Notes: generated from the sequence alone by a model not told the origin. A stretch of DNA of 13,693 nucleotides from Mxb001 sp051007175 (GCA_051007175.1 JBPCSL010000200.1:1-13693); one strand, 5' to 3'; positions 1 through 6,756 are shown, counted from the stretch's first letter. Numbers and translations: made by a program.

Positions 1-180
1 CACAACCGTCACCGCGAGGCCTCCGGCTGGCAGGTCCACGATGAAGGGCCTCGCGACCCGTCCACTCCGCCGGATCCGACATGGACCAGCCCTCTGGGGC
101 GTCGCTACCAGACCGTCATCCCCCGGCCCCTCGCCCACGATCACATTCCGCTGCGCGACGCCATCCCCTTACGCACGTAG
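1..180 (+). CDS. C-terminal end of a DUF222/HNH endonuclease-like protein (5' truncated)
   Basis: Frame 1 is open from the first base to a TAG at 178-180 and encodes 59 residues. It begins HNRHREASGWQVH and continues through WTSPLGRRYQT to a short polar tail. This pattern of a final His-rich HNH strand, a 'REASGW' turn and then a 'W(T)xPxGRxY' strand matches, from family knowledge, the extreme C-terminus of the actinobacterial 13E12/DUF222 proteins that end in an HNH nuclease domain. The first residues would be the last part of the HNH motif; the DUF222 region and the catalytic His-Asn core lie upstream of the window, so activity cannot be judged. The antepenultimate codon is TTA, a rare leucine codon in such GC-rich DNA. 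Members are multicopy in many actinobacterial genomes and their role is poorly defined. Identification rests on a short tail. Confidence 0.72.
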   Translation, partial: HNRHREASGWQVHDEGPRDPSTPPDPTWTSPLGRRYQTVIPRPLAHDHIPLRDAIPLRT

Positions 181-198
181 GGGTGCCCGGATCCAGAG

Positions 199-210
199 CG
201 ACCATGGTCG
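199..210. repeat. 12-bp perfect palindrome upstream of the DUF4262 gene
   Basis: CGACCATGGTCG reads identically on both strands. It lies in the 60-bp gap between the HNH-type gene and the DUF4262 gene, and its centre is about 36 bp before the ATG at 241, where a -35 element would fall if transcription begins at the ATG. It could be a dimeric-regulator site, but short palindromes occur by chance and no regulator is encoded nearby. Confidence 0.3.
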
Positions 211-228
211 ACTGTCAGACCCCTGCGC

Positions 229-234
229 GACCCT
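229..234 (+). promoter_or_regulatory. weak -10-like hexamer before the DUF4262 gene
   Basis: GACCCT has the A at -11 and T at -7 that matter most in actinobacterial -10 boxes, and it is followed by exactly 6 nt and then ATG, which would place the transcription start at the ATG. The first base is G rather than T, so the match is weak alone. It is listed because five other genes here share the same spacing. No Shine-Dalgarno sequence is evident before this ATG. Confidence 0.25.
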
Positions 235-240
235 CGGGCC

Positions 241-702
241 ATGAGTCATCGAAGTGCCATCATCGCCGACGAGCGGCGCGCCCTGGCGCGCGTGCGACGC
301 GAGATCGACAGGCGGGGCTGGGCGTCGGCCGAGGGCTGCGTCATCGTGGACGAGAGCCATGTCGCCACCGACTACACCGTGGGCTTGACCCGTCATCACG
401 GTCACCCCGAGATCGTCATCGTCGACGGCTCCTACGTCGAGAGCCGGCGCATTCTGGCTCGTCTCGCGCACGAGGTCGCCATGGGCACCCGCTTCGAGCC
501 GTGCCTGCTTGACATCGACGGCGTGCGCTACGGCCTGCTGGCGGTCGAGGACCCCGCGCACCTGTGGCTCGCCCACCTCATGTACGCGCGGGATGGCCTC
601 CCAGTGAGCGCGCTCCAGGTCGTCGCTCCGAGCGAGACCGGCCTATTGCCATGGGAGTCCGGCGAAGGACAGGACCTGCTGCTGGGCGCGTGGCCCTTCT
701 AG
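241..702 (+). CDS. DUF4262 domain-containing protein
   Basis: A 153-residue soluble protein with no signal peptide or membrane segment. The DUF4262 signature is visible: a YTVGL strand at residues 45-49, then a GHPE turn at 54-57 and a hydrophobic strand (IVIVDG), and near the end an ALQVV strand, a PWE motif and a final LLG. The family, mostly actinobacterial and proteobacterial, is a compact alpha/beta domain of unknown function, usually 120-180 residues, so this is a full-length single-domain copy. The ATG at 241 was chosen because the domain begins soon after it; no good ribosome binding site precedes it, consistent with leaderless expression. It converges on the UbiB-like gene with only 28 bp between stop codons. 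Family assignment comes from recalled motifs; no biochemical role can be stated. Confidence 0.8.
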   Translation: MSHRSAIIADERRALARVRREIDRRGWASAEGCVIVDESHVATDYTVGLTRHHGHPEIVIVDGSYVESRRILARLAHEVAMGTRFEPCLLDIDGVRYGLLAVEDPAHLWLAHLMYARDGLPVSALQVVAPSETGLLPWESGEGQDLLLGAWPF

Positions 703-730
703 GCCATGTGCTGAGACCGGCGCCTGGTGC

Positions 731-1990
731 CTACACCGGCACGGCGTCGCCGACGCCGTCGATGACCGCGCGGAAGTCGACGGTGGCGTCGATGCCGCAC
801 ATGAGGGCGATCGTCCCCATGACGGCGCGATGCTCCAGCAGGTAGTCGGGCGGGAAGCGCAGCCGGCTCGCTCCCTGCAGTGCCTGCACCGGATCCTGGA
901 ACTGCTGCGAGCGCGACTGCAGCCATTCCTTGCTGAAGGTGAACTCCTCGCGCGTGTAGGGCCGGTCATCGGGATCGAGCATCTCCATGAGCTGCGCGGT
1001 CGTGGTCGAGTCGCTCACGAGCCCCGCGTCCCTCCACGCCCGCAGGACCTCGTCGTCCTGACCCCGGGTGGTGAGGATGAGCGTCTGGGCGAAGAGGTGC
1101 GTGAAGAGCCCGGCATCAGCGGCGACACTGCCGAAGTCCAGGACCGCGAGGCGGTCGTCCTCGAGGAGGCGGAAGTTGCCGGGATGCGGGTCGGCATGAG
1201 TCGCGCCGACGAGGCGGGGCGACCAGAAGCAGAACCGCGCCAGCTGCCGTCCCGCCGCATCCCGGCGGTGCGCGTGCTCCTCGGTCAGGGCGGTGAACGG
1301 CGTTCCGTCGATCCACTCCGTGACGAGGATGGTCTCGGTCGCGAAGAGGACCTTGGGGATGACGATCCCCTCGGACTTCCACGCCTTGCGGAACTTCTTC
1401 TGCCAGGCAGCCTCGTGCGTGTAGTCCAGTTCCTCGGCAAGCCGCGAAGCATGCTCATCGATGAGGGCGCGTACGTCGAGAGTCGGGAGCAGCCTGCCGA
1501 CGAGCGGGGCCATCGCCCGCAACTGCATCATGTCGGCCTTGACGACCTTCGGTGAGTCGGCGTACTGGATCTTGACGGCGACCGGAGTGCCGTCCTTCCA
1601 GGTGCCGCGATGGACCTGTCCGAGGCTCGCGGCGGCGATCGCCTCCGGCTCGATCTCCACTCCCTTGGGCAGCTGCGTGAGCTGCTTCTGAAGGGTCGAG
1701 AGCGGCTGCGGCTTGGCGTCCTCGTACAGCCGCGTGAGCGCGGTGAGCTGCGCCGCCTGCTCCGGCGGCAGTGCCGAGGAGAAGACGGCGAGGGCCTGTC
1801 CGAACTTCAGGGCCGGCCCGCGGGCCTTGGCGAGGGCGGACGTGAGCGTCTCGATCGAGGCTGCGGTGGCCTTGGCGTAGACCGCATCGCGATCGGCCCC
1901 GAATGCCGCCGCGGTGGCAGCGCCCGCGAGCCGGGCCCCCGTCGTGACGGGCACCGAGGCAAGCGAAGCCGCACGGCGAACGAGACCCAT
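731..1990 (-). CDS. ABC1/UbiB (AarF) family atypical kinase-like protein
   Basis: A 419-residue member of the ABC1/ADCK/UbiB protein-kinase-like family. The diagnostic elements appear in order: KFGQ at residues 62-65 (KxGQ extension), the alanine-rich AAASLGQ loop at 119-125 that replaces the usual glycine-rich loop, the ATP-site lysine K140 in VAVKIQ, the ExD motif at E187-D189, the HADPHPGN catalytic loop at 265-272 and DFG at 285-287. All key residues are intact. Family members support ubiquinone or menaquinone synthesis and lipid handling and are thought to act as ATPases rather than ordinary kinases. No C-terminal transmembrane pair, seen in E. coli UbiB, is obvious. The ATG at 1990 is preferred over an in-frame start at 2239, which would run 80 codons into the SDR gene and has no family sequence. 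It follows the SDR stop by 10 nt and is probably co-expressed with it. The substrate is unknown. Confidence 0.9.
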   Translation of the reverse strand: MGLVRRAASLASVPVTTGARLAGAATAAAFGADRDAVYAKATAASIETLTSALAKARGPALKFGQALAVFSSALPPEQAAQLTALTRLYEDAKPQPLSTLQKQLTQLPKGVEIEPEAIAAASLGQVHRGTWKDGTPVAVKIQYADSPKVVKADMMQLRAMAPLVGRLLPTLDVRALIDEHASRLAEELDYTHEAAWQKKFRKAWKSEGIVIPKVLFATETILVTEWIDGTPFTALTEEHAHRRDAAGRQLARFCFWSPRLVGATHADPHPGNFRLLEDDRLAVLDFGSVAADAGLFTHLFAQTLILTTRGQDDEVLRAWRDAGLVSDSTTTAQLMEMLDPDDRPYTREEFTFSKEWLQSRSQQFQDPVQALQGASRLRFPPDYLLEHRAVMGTIALMCGIDATVDFRAVIDGVGDAVPV

Positions 1991-1992
1991 GA

Positions 1993-2000
1993 CTCCCTTT
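1993..2000 (-). promoter_or_regulatory. Shine-Dalgarno of the UbiB-like gene, directly after the SDR stop codon
   Basis: On the minus strand the SDR stop TAG is followed by AAAGGGAG, then TC and the ATG at 1990. Together the TAG and this stretch resemble the AGAAAGGAGG core that pairs with 16S rRNA. It fixes the UbiB-like start and suggests translation from the same mRNA as the SDR gene. Confidence 0.65.
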
Positions 2001-3563
2001 CTACGCTGCTGATGAGGTGGAACGCGCGGCGGGATGCGGGTCGGCGGTGTGCGGACCCGCGGGATGCTGCTCGGCGTCCTCGACGAGGTGCCCTGCCATG
2101 CCGGGGAAGACGAAGCGATGGAAGGGGGCCACCGACCACCAGTAGGCGTGGCCGGCGAGGCCGTGGGGATAGAAGAAGGCGCGCTGGGTGAGGCGCGAGC
2201 CCGTGCGTCTCGGCGCGGGGCTACCGGCTGGCACGACATCGTCCAGAGGCTCGATCGTGAACTCGAGCCAGGCGAGGCCGGGCATCTTCATCTCGGCGCG
2301 CAGGCGCAGCAGGCGCGGTGGGACGCGCTCCTCAACCCGCCAGAAGTCGACGGCATCGCCGACCTTGACGTGATCCGGATCGCGTCGACCACGGCGCAGT
2401 CCCTCCCCACCGACCAGGCGGTCGATGAAGCCGCGCGCCTGCCAGAGGAACGTGGCGGAGTAGTAGCCGTGAGGGCCGCCGATGCCCTCGACCGCGCGCC
2501 ACACGTCCTCGGGGCTGGCGGTCGAGTCGACCACGCGCACGTCGGTGTAGAGGGAGCCACCGGACCAGTCGGGGTCCGACGGCAAGGGATCGCTGGGAGC
2601 ACCCGGGGTGGACGCTGACGACCAGCGCGTGGCGACGTCGGCATCGCGGACGCGGGTGAGCGCGAGGTCGACGGCGGTGTCGAAGGGCATGAGGCCGTCG
2701 GGCGGATCGGGGATGTAGCGCTCGATGTCGTGGTCGCCGCACACCGCTGGATGCCGCAGCGACTGAACGAGGGGGCGCGCGAGGCGACGCGGCACTGGTG
2801 TCACGAGTCCGACCCAGTGGCTCGAGAGCCCGGGAGACAGGACATTGATCGGCAGGATGATGCGCCGCGGGAGCCCGGCGACGGCGGCATACCGCTGCAT
2901 CATGTCCTGATAGGTCATCACCTCCGGTCCGCCGATGTCGAAACTGCGACTGACGTCAGCGGGCAGGTCGGCGGCGAGGACCAGATAGCGCAGGACGTCG
3001 CGGATCGCGATGGGCTGCGTGCGCTGGCGCACCCAGCGCGGAGTGATCATCGCGGGGAGCCGCTCGGTGAGGTAGCGCAGCATCTCGAAGGACGCTGATC
3101 CCGAGCCGATGATGACGGCGGCTCGGAACTCCACCGTGGGTACGCCGGACGAGCGCAGGATCTCGCCCACCTCGACGCGCGAGCGCATATGGCGGCTCAT
3201 CTTCGACGTGGGGACGTCGGGGGCGAGGCCGCCGAGGTAGACGATGCGCCCGACGTGCTCAGCGGAGGCTGCCGAGGCGAAGACGCCCGCGATCCGCCGC
3301 TCCTCGGCCTCCAGGTCGCCGCCCTGCTGGATGGAATGCAGTAGGTAGTAGGCAACGTCGACGCCGGCGAGCGCTGTCTGCGCAGTCGCGGGATCGCCGG
3401 CGTCACCGGCGACGACCTCGACATCGGCGAACCACTCGCGGTCACGCAGTCGCTCAGGGTGTCGGGCCAGGACGCGCACGCGGAAGCCGGCGGCCAGCAG
3501 CCGGGGGATCAGGCGGCCGCCGACGTATCCGGTCGCTCCGGTGACGAGGCACAGCCGTGACAT
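2001..3563 (-). CDS. SDR family NAD(P)-binding oxidoreductase fused to a DUF2867 domain
   Basis: A 520-residue two-domain protein. The N-terminal half is an atypical (NmrA/complex-I-like) short-chain dehydrogenase: a Rossmann dinucleotide-binding motif TGATGYVG at residues 8-15, the D-A-G-D turn in the 50s, YYLLHS, then YLGGL where extended SDRs have their active-site strand. No clear YxxxK catalytic pair is evident, as is usual in this subgroup. From about residue 345 a DUF2867 domain (SRPBCC-like fold) follows, ending in a conserved stretch around 455-493 that includes LTQRAFFYPHG, HAYWW and PFH. The last 27 residues are low-complexity and rich in A, H, P. The architecture matches E. coli YbjT and many actinobacterial SDRs of 470-520 residues, so it is complete. 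The substrate is unknown. It is the first gene of a likely pair with the UbiB-like gene. The ATG at 3563 begins the Rossmann fold directly. Confidence 0.88.
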   Translation of the reverse strand: MSRLCLVTGATGYVGGRLIPRLLAAGFRVRVLARHPERLRDREWFADVEVVAGDAGDPATAQTALAGVDVAYYLLHSIQQGGDLEAEERRIAGVFASAASAEHVGRIVYLGGLAPDVPTSKMSRHMRSRVEVGEILRSSGVPTVEFRAAVIIGSGSASFEMLRYLTERLPAMITPRWVRQRTQPIAIRDVLRYLVLAADLPADVSRSFDIGGPEVMTYQDMMQRYAAVAGLPRRIILPINVLSPGLSSHWVGLVTPVPRRLARPLVQSLRHPAVCGDHDIERYIPDPPDGLMPFDTAVDLALTRVRDADVATRWSSASTPGAPSDPLPSDPDWSGGSLYTDVRVVDSTASPEDVWRAVEGIGGPHGYYSATFLWQARGFIDRLVGGEGLRRGRRDPDHVKVGDAVDFWRVEERVPPRLLRLRAEMKMPGLAWLEFTIEPLDDVVPAGSPAPRRTGSRLTQRAFFYPHGLAGHAYWWSVAPFHRFVFPGMAGHLVEDAEQHPAGPHTADPHPAARSTSSAA

Positions 3564-3569
3564 GCCCCC

Positions 3570-3575
3570 ATGCTC
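3570..3575 (-). promoter_or_regulatory. weak -10-like hexamer before the SDR gene
   Basis: On the minus strand GAGCAT is followed by 6 nt (GGGGGC) and then the ATG at 3563. It keeps the A and the final T of the -10 consensus but not the first T. GGGGAG overlapping it could equally be a Shine-Dalgarno sequence, so the two readings cannot be separated here. Confidence 0.25.
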
Positions 3576-3601
3576 CCCTGGTTTGGCGGGGGGCGCAGAT
3601 C

Positions 3602-3639
3602 GGGGACCCGGGTAAGAGGACCGGGGTAGGGGGACCCGG
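3602..3639. repeat. direct repeat GGGGACCCGG x2 in the oligopeptidase-SDR gap
   Basis: The 10-mer GGGGACCCGG occurs at 3602-3611 and again at 3630-3639, 28 bp apart, inside the 86-bp non-coding gap between the oligopeptidase stop and the SDR start. The plus strand of the gap has five runs of three or more G (3588-3593, 3602-3605, 3610-3612, 3623-3626, 3629-3633). On the minus-strand transcript a weak 7-bp hairpin (GGCCGGG against CCCGGTC, one G-U pair) can form, but no T-run follows, so a classic terminator is not supported. Confidence 0.45.
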
Positions 3640-3649
3640 CCGCCTCTCC

Positions 3650-5728
3650 CTAGGGCTGGAGGCCCGTCCAGTGCGCCGCGAAGGCCAGGATGTCGGCGGA
3701 CTCGTCGACGGCCCGCGAGGTCGACCGGGCACCGTGACCGACATCACCCTCGCCCCGGAAGACGATCGGTCGCTCCCCGGAGGTCGCGTGCTGCACCGCC
3801 GCGCACATCTTGCGGGCGTGCATGGGGTCGGTGCGCGTGTCGTTGTCGAAGGCCACGAACATCGTCGCTGGGTAGTCGGTGCCGTCGACGACGCGGTGAT
3901 AGGGGGAGTAGCCCAGGATCCAGTCCAGCTGCTCCGGGATGTCGGGATCGCCGTACTCGACGGTCCACGTCGGACCGAGCTCCGACGTCGTGTAGCGCAC
4001 CATGTCGAGCAGTGGGGCGACGCAGATGACCGCATGGAAGAGGTCAGGCCGCTGCGTCATGGCTGCGCCGACGAGCAGGCCGCCATTGGAGCCGCCGTTG
4101 ATCGCGAGCTGCTCGCGCGTCGTCCAGCCGTTGTCGATGAGCCACTCGGCGGCTGCATGGAAGTCATCGAAGACGTTCTGCTTGTTGGCGAGCATCCCGT
4201 CGCGATGCCACTCCTCGCCCTCCTCGCCGCCGCCACGGAGGTTGGCGACGGCCCAGACGCCGCCAGCCTCCACCCAGCTGAGGATGGTGGCGGAGTAGCC
4301 GGGGGAGAGGGGGATGCCGAAGCCGCCGTAGCCGTAGAGGATCGTCGGCCGCGGCTCCTCCGGCTCCGCCGTCGGGGACAGGATGAACATCCGCACCTCG
4401 GTGCCGTCGGCCGAGGCATAGGTGACCTGGCGGGAGTGCACGCGCGGCACCTCGACGCTGCCGGGGGGCGACTCCCACAGGGAAACCTCGCCGTCGCGCT
4501 GGTCGAAGGCGTAGATGGTGGGCACCGTGGTGTGGTCGGTGTAGACGAACCACGCGATGGGCCCGCCCTCCGGGCGCTCGACAGGGCCGGCAACCGTGCC
4601 CGCGCCGGGGAGGTCGATGCGGCGCAGGAGCTCACCGGTCTCGAGGTCGTGCAACGTCATCTCGCTCACGACATGTCGCGTCCACGTCGCCAGCAGCAGC
4701 GGGCGGATGACCGCGGGGCCGTCGAGGATGGCATAGCCATCGAGCACGGCCTCGGGATCCTCGGGCAGCAGGTCGCGCCACGGCTGCGAGAAGACATCCT
4801 CGGGCGCGCAGACGCAGAGCCTGCCGCGCGGCGCATCGCGATCGGTGGAGATGTAGAAGAGGCCATTGCGCCCGACGTGGATCGAGGTCTGGGCATCGAC
4901 ATCGCCCTGGACGAGCTGGAACGCCGGTGCCTCGGCGGGAGAGGCCTGGAGGTCGGCGATCCACAGGTCGTTGCGCGGCTCAGTGCCCTCGGAGGCCGAG
5001 ACCTGCAGCCAGCGGCCGTCGCTGCTGACCTCGACGCCGTAGTAGTTGGTCATCGTCATGCCGGCGCCGAAGACGAGGATGTCGTCGTCGGTGCTGGTGC
5101 CGACGGTGTGCAGGTAGACACGTCGGTGGAAGTTGCGCTCCGACTCGGGCAGCAGCTCTGGCGCGAGGCGGCGTACGTAGTAGAACTGCCGACGGCCCGG
5201 CAGCCAGGCGACGGGCGAGTAGCGGCAGCGGTCGATCCCGTCCTCGATCGTCTCGCCGGTGTCCGTATCCATCACCGCGAGCACCGACTCCTCGGTGCCG
5301 CCGACGGAGTACTGGTAGGCGACGAGGTTGCCCTCCTTGCTGGGCTGCCAGGCATCGAGGGTCGTCGTTCCCGCGGGGTCCACGGCGATGGGGTCGAAGA
5401 GCACGCGCGGCTGGGCGTCGCCGGGACCCTTCGCGTAGAGGACGGGGAACTGCTGCCCGGGATCGCGCCGGGTGAAGAAGGTCCAGTCGCCCCGGTAGTA
5501 CGGCGGCGAGACGCTGCCCGAGCCCATGAGCTCCTCGATGCGCTGCGCGAAGCCCCCGCGCATGGTCCACGCGCCCTGCTCGCGCGCCATGAGCTCGTCC
5601 TGACCGGCACGCCACGCGACGGATCGCGGATCGGTGGCGTCCTCGAGCCAGCGGTAGGGGTCGGCCACGGCGCGGCCGTGGATGTCATCGACGAGATCGA
5701 GGCGCTCAGCGGCGGGGTACTCGGGCAC
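3650..5728 (-). CDS. S9A-family prolyl oligopeptidase
   Basis: A 692-residue serine peptidase close to the size of well-studied prolyl oligopeptidases (about 700-710). The N-terminus (PYRWLED at about 25-31) is the typical helix that leads into the catalytic domain; a seven-bladed propeller region follows, and the C-terminal alpha/beta-hydrolase carries GGSNGG with nucleophile S547, the Asp loop NDTRTDP with D630, and GHGA with H665. The spacing agrees with porcine prolyl oligopeptidase (554/641/680). The GGGEEGEEWH stretch before the serine is also family-typical. These enzymes cleave short proline-containing peptides on the C-terminal side of proline. There is no signal peptide, so it is probably cytosolic. 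Translation starts at GTG 5728; a -10-like TAAGGT lies 6 nt upstream, so the mRNA may be leaderless. It lies 55 bp downstream of the EamA gene, with probable promoter elements in that gap. Confidence 0.93.
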   Translation of the reverse strand: MPEYPAAERLDLVDDIHGRAVADPYRWLEDATDPRSVAWRAGQDELMAREQGAWTMRGGFAQRIEELMGSGSVSPPYYRGDWTFFTRRDPGQQFPVLYAKGPGDAQPRVLFDPIAVDPAGTTTLDAWQPSKEGNLVAYQYSVGGTEESVLAVMDTDTGETIEDGIDRCRYSPVAWLPGRRQFYYVRRLAPELLPESERNFHRRVYLHTVGTSTDDDILVFGAGMTMTNYYGVEVSSDGRWLQVSASEGTEPRNDLWIADLQASPAEAPAFQLVQGDVDAQTSIHVGRNGLFYISTDRDAPRGRLCVCAPEDVFSQPWRDLLPEDPEAVLDGYAILDGPAVIRPLLLATWTRHVVSEMTLHDLETGELLRRIDLPGAGTVAGPVERPEGGPIAWFVYTDHTTVPTIYAFDQRDGEVSLWESPPGSVEVPRVHSRQVTYASADGTEVRMFILSPTAEPEEPRPTILYGYGGFGIPLSPGYSATILSWVEAGGVWAVANLRGGGEEGEEWHRDGMLANKQNVFDDFHAAAEWLIDNGWTTREQLAINGGSNGGLLVGAAMTQRPDLFHAVICVAPLLDMVRYTTSELGPTWTVEYGDPDIPEQLDWILGYSPYHRVVDGTDYPATMFVAFDNDTRTDPMHARKMCAAVQHATSGERPIVFRGEGDVGHGARSTSRAVDESADILAFAAHWTGLQP

Positions 5729-5734
5729 GACTAG

Positions 5735-5740
5735 ACCTTA
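5735..5740 (-). promoter_or_regulatory. -10 hexamer TAAGGT of the prolyl oligopeptidase gene (leaderless layout)
   Basis: On the minus strand TAAGGT (TANNNT) is followed by the 6 nt CTAGTC and then the GTG start at 5728. This puts the expected transcription start on the start codon. No convincing -35 hexamer is seen, which is common for actinobacterial promoters. AAGG inside it could instead act as a weak Shine-Dalgarno sequence. Confidence 0.5.
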
Positions 5741-5756
5741 GGGCCCGGTGCCGCGT

Positions 5757-5776
5757 CATGGGGCCATGGGCCGATG
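5757..5776. repeat. 20-bp imperfect palindrome upstream of the prolyl oligopeptidase gene
   Basis: CATGGGGCCA followed by TGGGCCGATG: 8 of 10 base pairs are symmetric around a CCATGG core, with the two mismatches at matching G/G positions. It lies wholly in the non-coding gap after the EamA stop, centred about 38 bp upstream of the GTG at 5728, where a regulator could overlap the -35 region. Function is inferred from position only. Confidence 0.35.
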
Positions 5777-5783
5777 GCGTTGA

Positions 5784-6704
5784 TTAATGCCTGGCCGCCT
5801 TGGCACGCCGGCGGGACCCCCACGGCCTGAGCAGCCCCTGGGCTATGCCTGCGCCGACGAGGACGATGACACCGCCCACCGCCTCGTTCCATGACAGCGG
5901 CTCCCGAAGTATCACGGCTCCGGCGATCACGGCGACGAGAGGAATGACGTAGGTCACCGTGCTGGCCGTGGTCGCATCGGTCAACGTCACCACGCGGAGA
6001 TTGAGGATGTAGGCAACCCCGCTGCCGAGGATCCCGAGCGCGGCCAGGCATGCGATGGCGGCGCCGGTCGGCGGCGTGTCGGGACGAGGAGTGAGAACGG
6101 CGAGGGGCAGCGTGAGGATCACTCCCCAGGCGAGCAGGCCGAAGGACATGGACACGGGACTCATGGTGCTGGGGACTCCGGGCCCGACCAGGTAGCGGCG
6201 TACGTAGGGGTAGCCGACGCCGTAGCAGGAGACGGCGAGGATGAGCATGGCGATCGCCAGGGGAGAGCCGGACTCCGTCGTCCAGCCGACCACGATGACG
6301 ACGCCTAGGAATCCGAGGATGAGTCCGACGATGCGGCCGGGGCGCGGGCGCTCCTCGCGGAAGACGAGCAGGGTCGCGAGCAGGGTCATGAGCGGCGTGG
6401 CGCCGTTGATGATGCCCGCAAGGGACGACGAGACGTGCGTCTCGGCCAGTGCGAAGAGGGTCCACGGTGTGGCGACGAAGAGCAGGGACCCGACGAGGAG
6501 CCGCCACAGCGCCCAGCGCGGAGGCGGGGCGATGCGCAGCAGCAGCAGGCTGGCGCCGAGCACGACGGCACCGAGGAGGATGCGGCCGAAGGCGACCTCC
6601 CCCGGACTGAAGGACTCCAGCGCCACCTTGATGAAGAGGAAGGAGAACCCCCAGATCAGCGCGAGGCTCAGGTAGGAGGGGAGCCATCGGCGTGGACTGG
6701 GCAC
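5784..6704 (-). CDS. EamA/DMT family transporter (drug/metabolite exporter type)
   Basis: An integral membrane protein of 306 residues, the usual length for the ten-helix DMT superfamily. Two EamA repeats are visible. The first opens with SLALIWGFSFLFIKVAL and contains the conserved proline/serine helix NGATPLMTLLATLL followed by REERPRPGRIVG. The second contains TYVIPLVAVIAGAVILREPLSW followed by GGVIVLVGAGIAQ. The C-terminus is basic (GSRRRAKAARH), consistent with a cytoplasmic end. Relatives export amino acids, nucleosides or drugs, or are uncharacterised; the substrate cannot be read from sequence. The start is set at GTG 6704, with AGGA 7 nt upstream and the first helix soon after. An in-frame ATG at 6791 would add 29 hydrophilic residues encoded across a perfect inverted repeat and is less likely. 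It diverges from the amidase gene across 98 bp. Confidence 0.88.
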   Translation of the reverse strand: MPSPRRWLPSYLSLALIWGFSFLFIKVALESFSPGEVAFGRILLGAVVLGASLLLLRIAPPPRWALWRLLVGSLLFVATPWTLFALAETHVSSSLAGIINGATPLMTLLATLLVFREERPRPGRIVGLILGFLGVVIVVGWTTESGSPLAIAMLILAVSCYGVGYPYVRRYLVGPGVPSTMSPVSMSFGLLAWGVILTLPLAVLTPRPDTPPTGAAIACLAALGILGSGVAYILNLRVVTLTDATTASTVTYVIPLVAVIAGAVILREPLSWNEAVGGVIVLVGAGIAQGLLRPWGSRRRAKAARH

Positions 6705-6710
6705 ATCGCC

Positions 6711-6716
6711 ATCCTG
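6711..6716 (-). promoter_or_regulatory. -10-like hexamer or ribosome binding site before the EamA gene
   Basis: On the minus strand CAGGAT precedes the GTG at 6704 by 6 nt (GGCGAT). It carries the A and T of ANNNT at the spacing seen at the other genes, but its AGGA is also a plausible Shine-Dalgarno sequence with a 7-nt spacer. Either reading supports the GTG at 6704 as the start. Confidence 0.35.
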
Positions 6717-6724
6717 CACCAGGG

Positions 6725-6756
6725 CGGTCCGGTCCCCGCGACGATGGACCGGACCG
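6725..6756. repeat. perfect 11-bp inverted repeat between divergent EamA and amidase genes
   Basis: CGGTCCGGTCC at 6725-6735 and its exact complement GGACCGGACCG at 6746-6756 are separated by 10 bp. Each arm contains GGTCC (or GGACC) twice. The centre is about 36 bp upstream of the EamA GTG, overlapping the expected -35 region, and about 62 bp upstream of the amidase ATG. A roughly 21-bp centre-to-centre spacing places both arms on the same DNA face, as expected for a dimeric regulator site. It is followed by no T-run on either strand, so a terminator is unlikely. Confidence 0.6.

Noticed and set aside
724..739. CTGGTG-CCTA-CACCGG hairpin at the end of the UbiB-like gene as a bidirectional terminator
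   Set aside because: Only 6 bp including one wobble pair, overlaps the stop codon, and no T-run on either side.
1991..2239. 83-residue N-terminal extension of the UbiB-like protein
   Set aside because: It would overlap the conserved end of the SDR-DUF2867 gene, is P/S/R-rich, and a better start with a ribosome binding site exists at 1990.
3557..5734. 725-codon plus-strand open frame covering the whole prolyl oligopeptidase gene
   Set aside because: Its translation is low-complexity and R/G/A/D/V-rich with no family motif. Long antisense frames arise in GC-rich DNA because of third-position GC bias, and the minus strand holds an intact catalytic triad.
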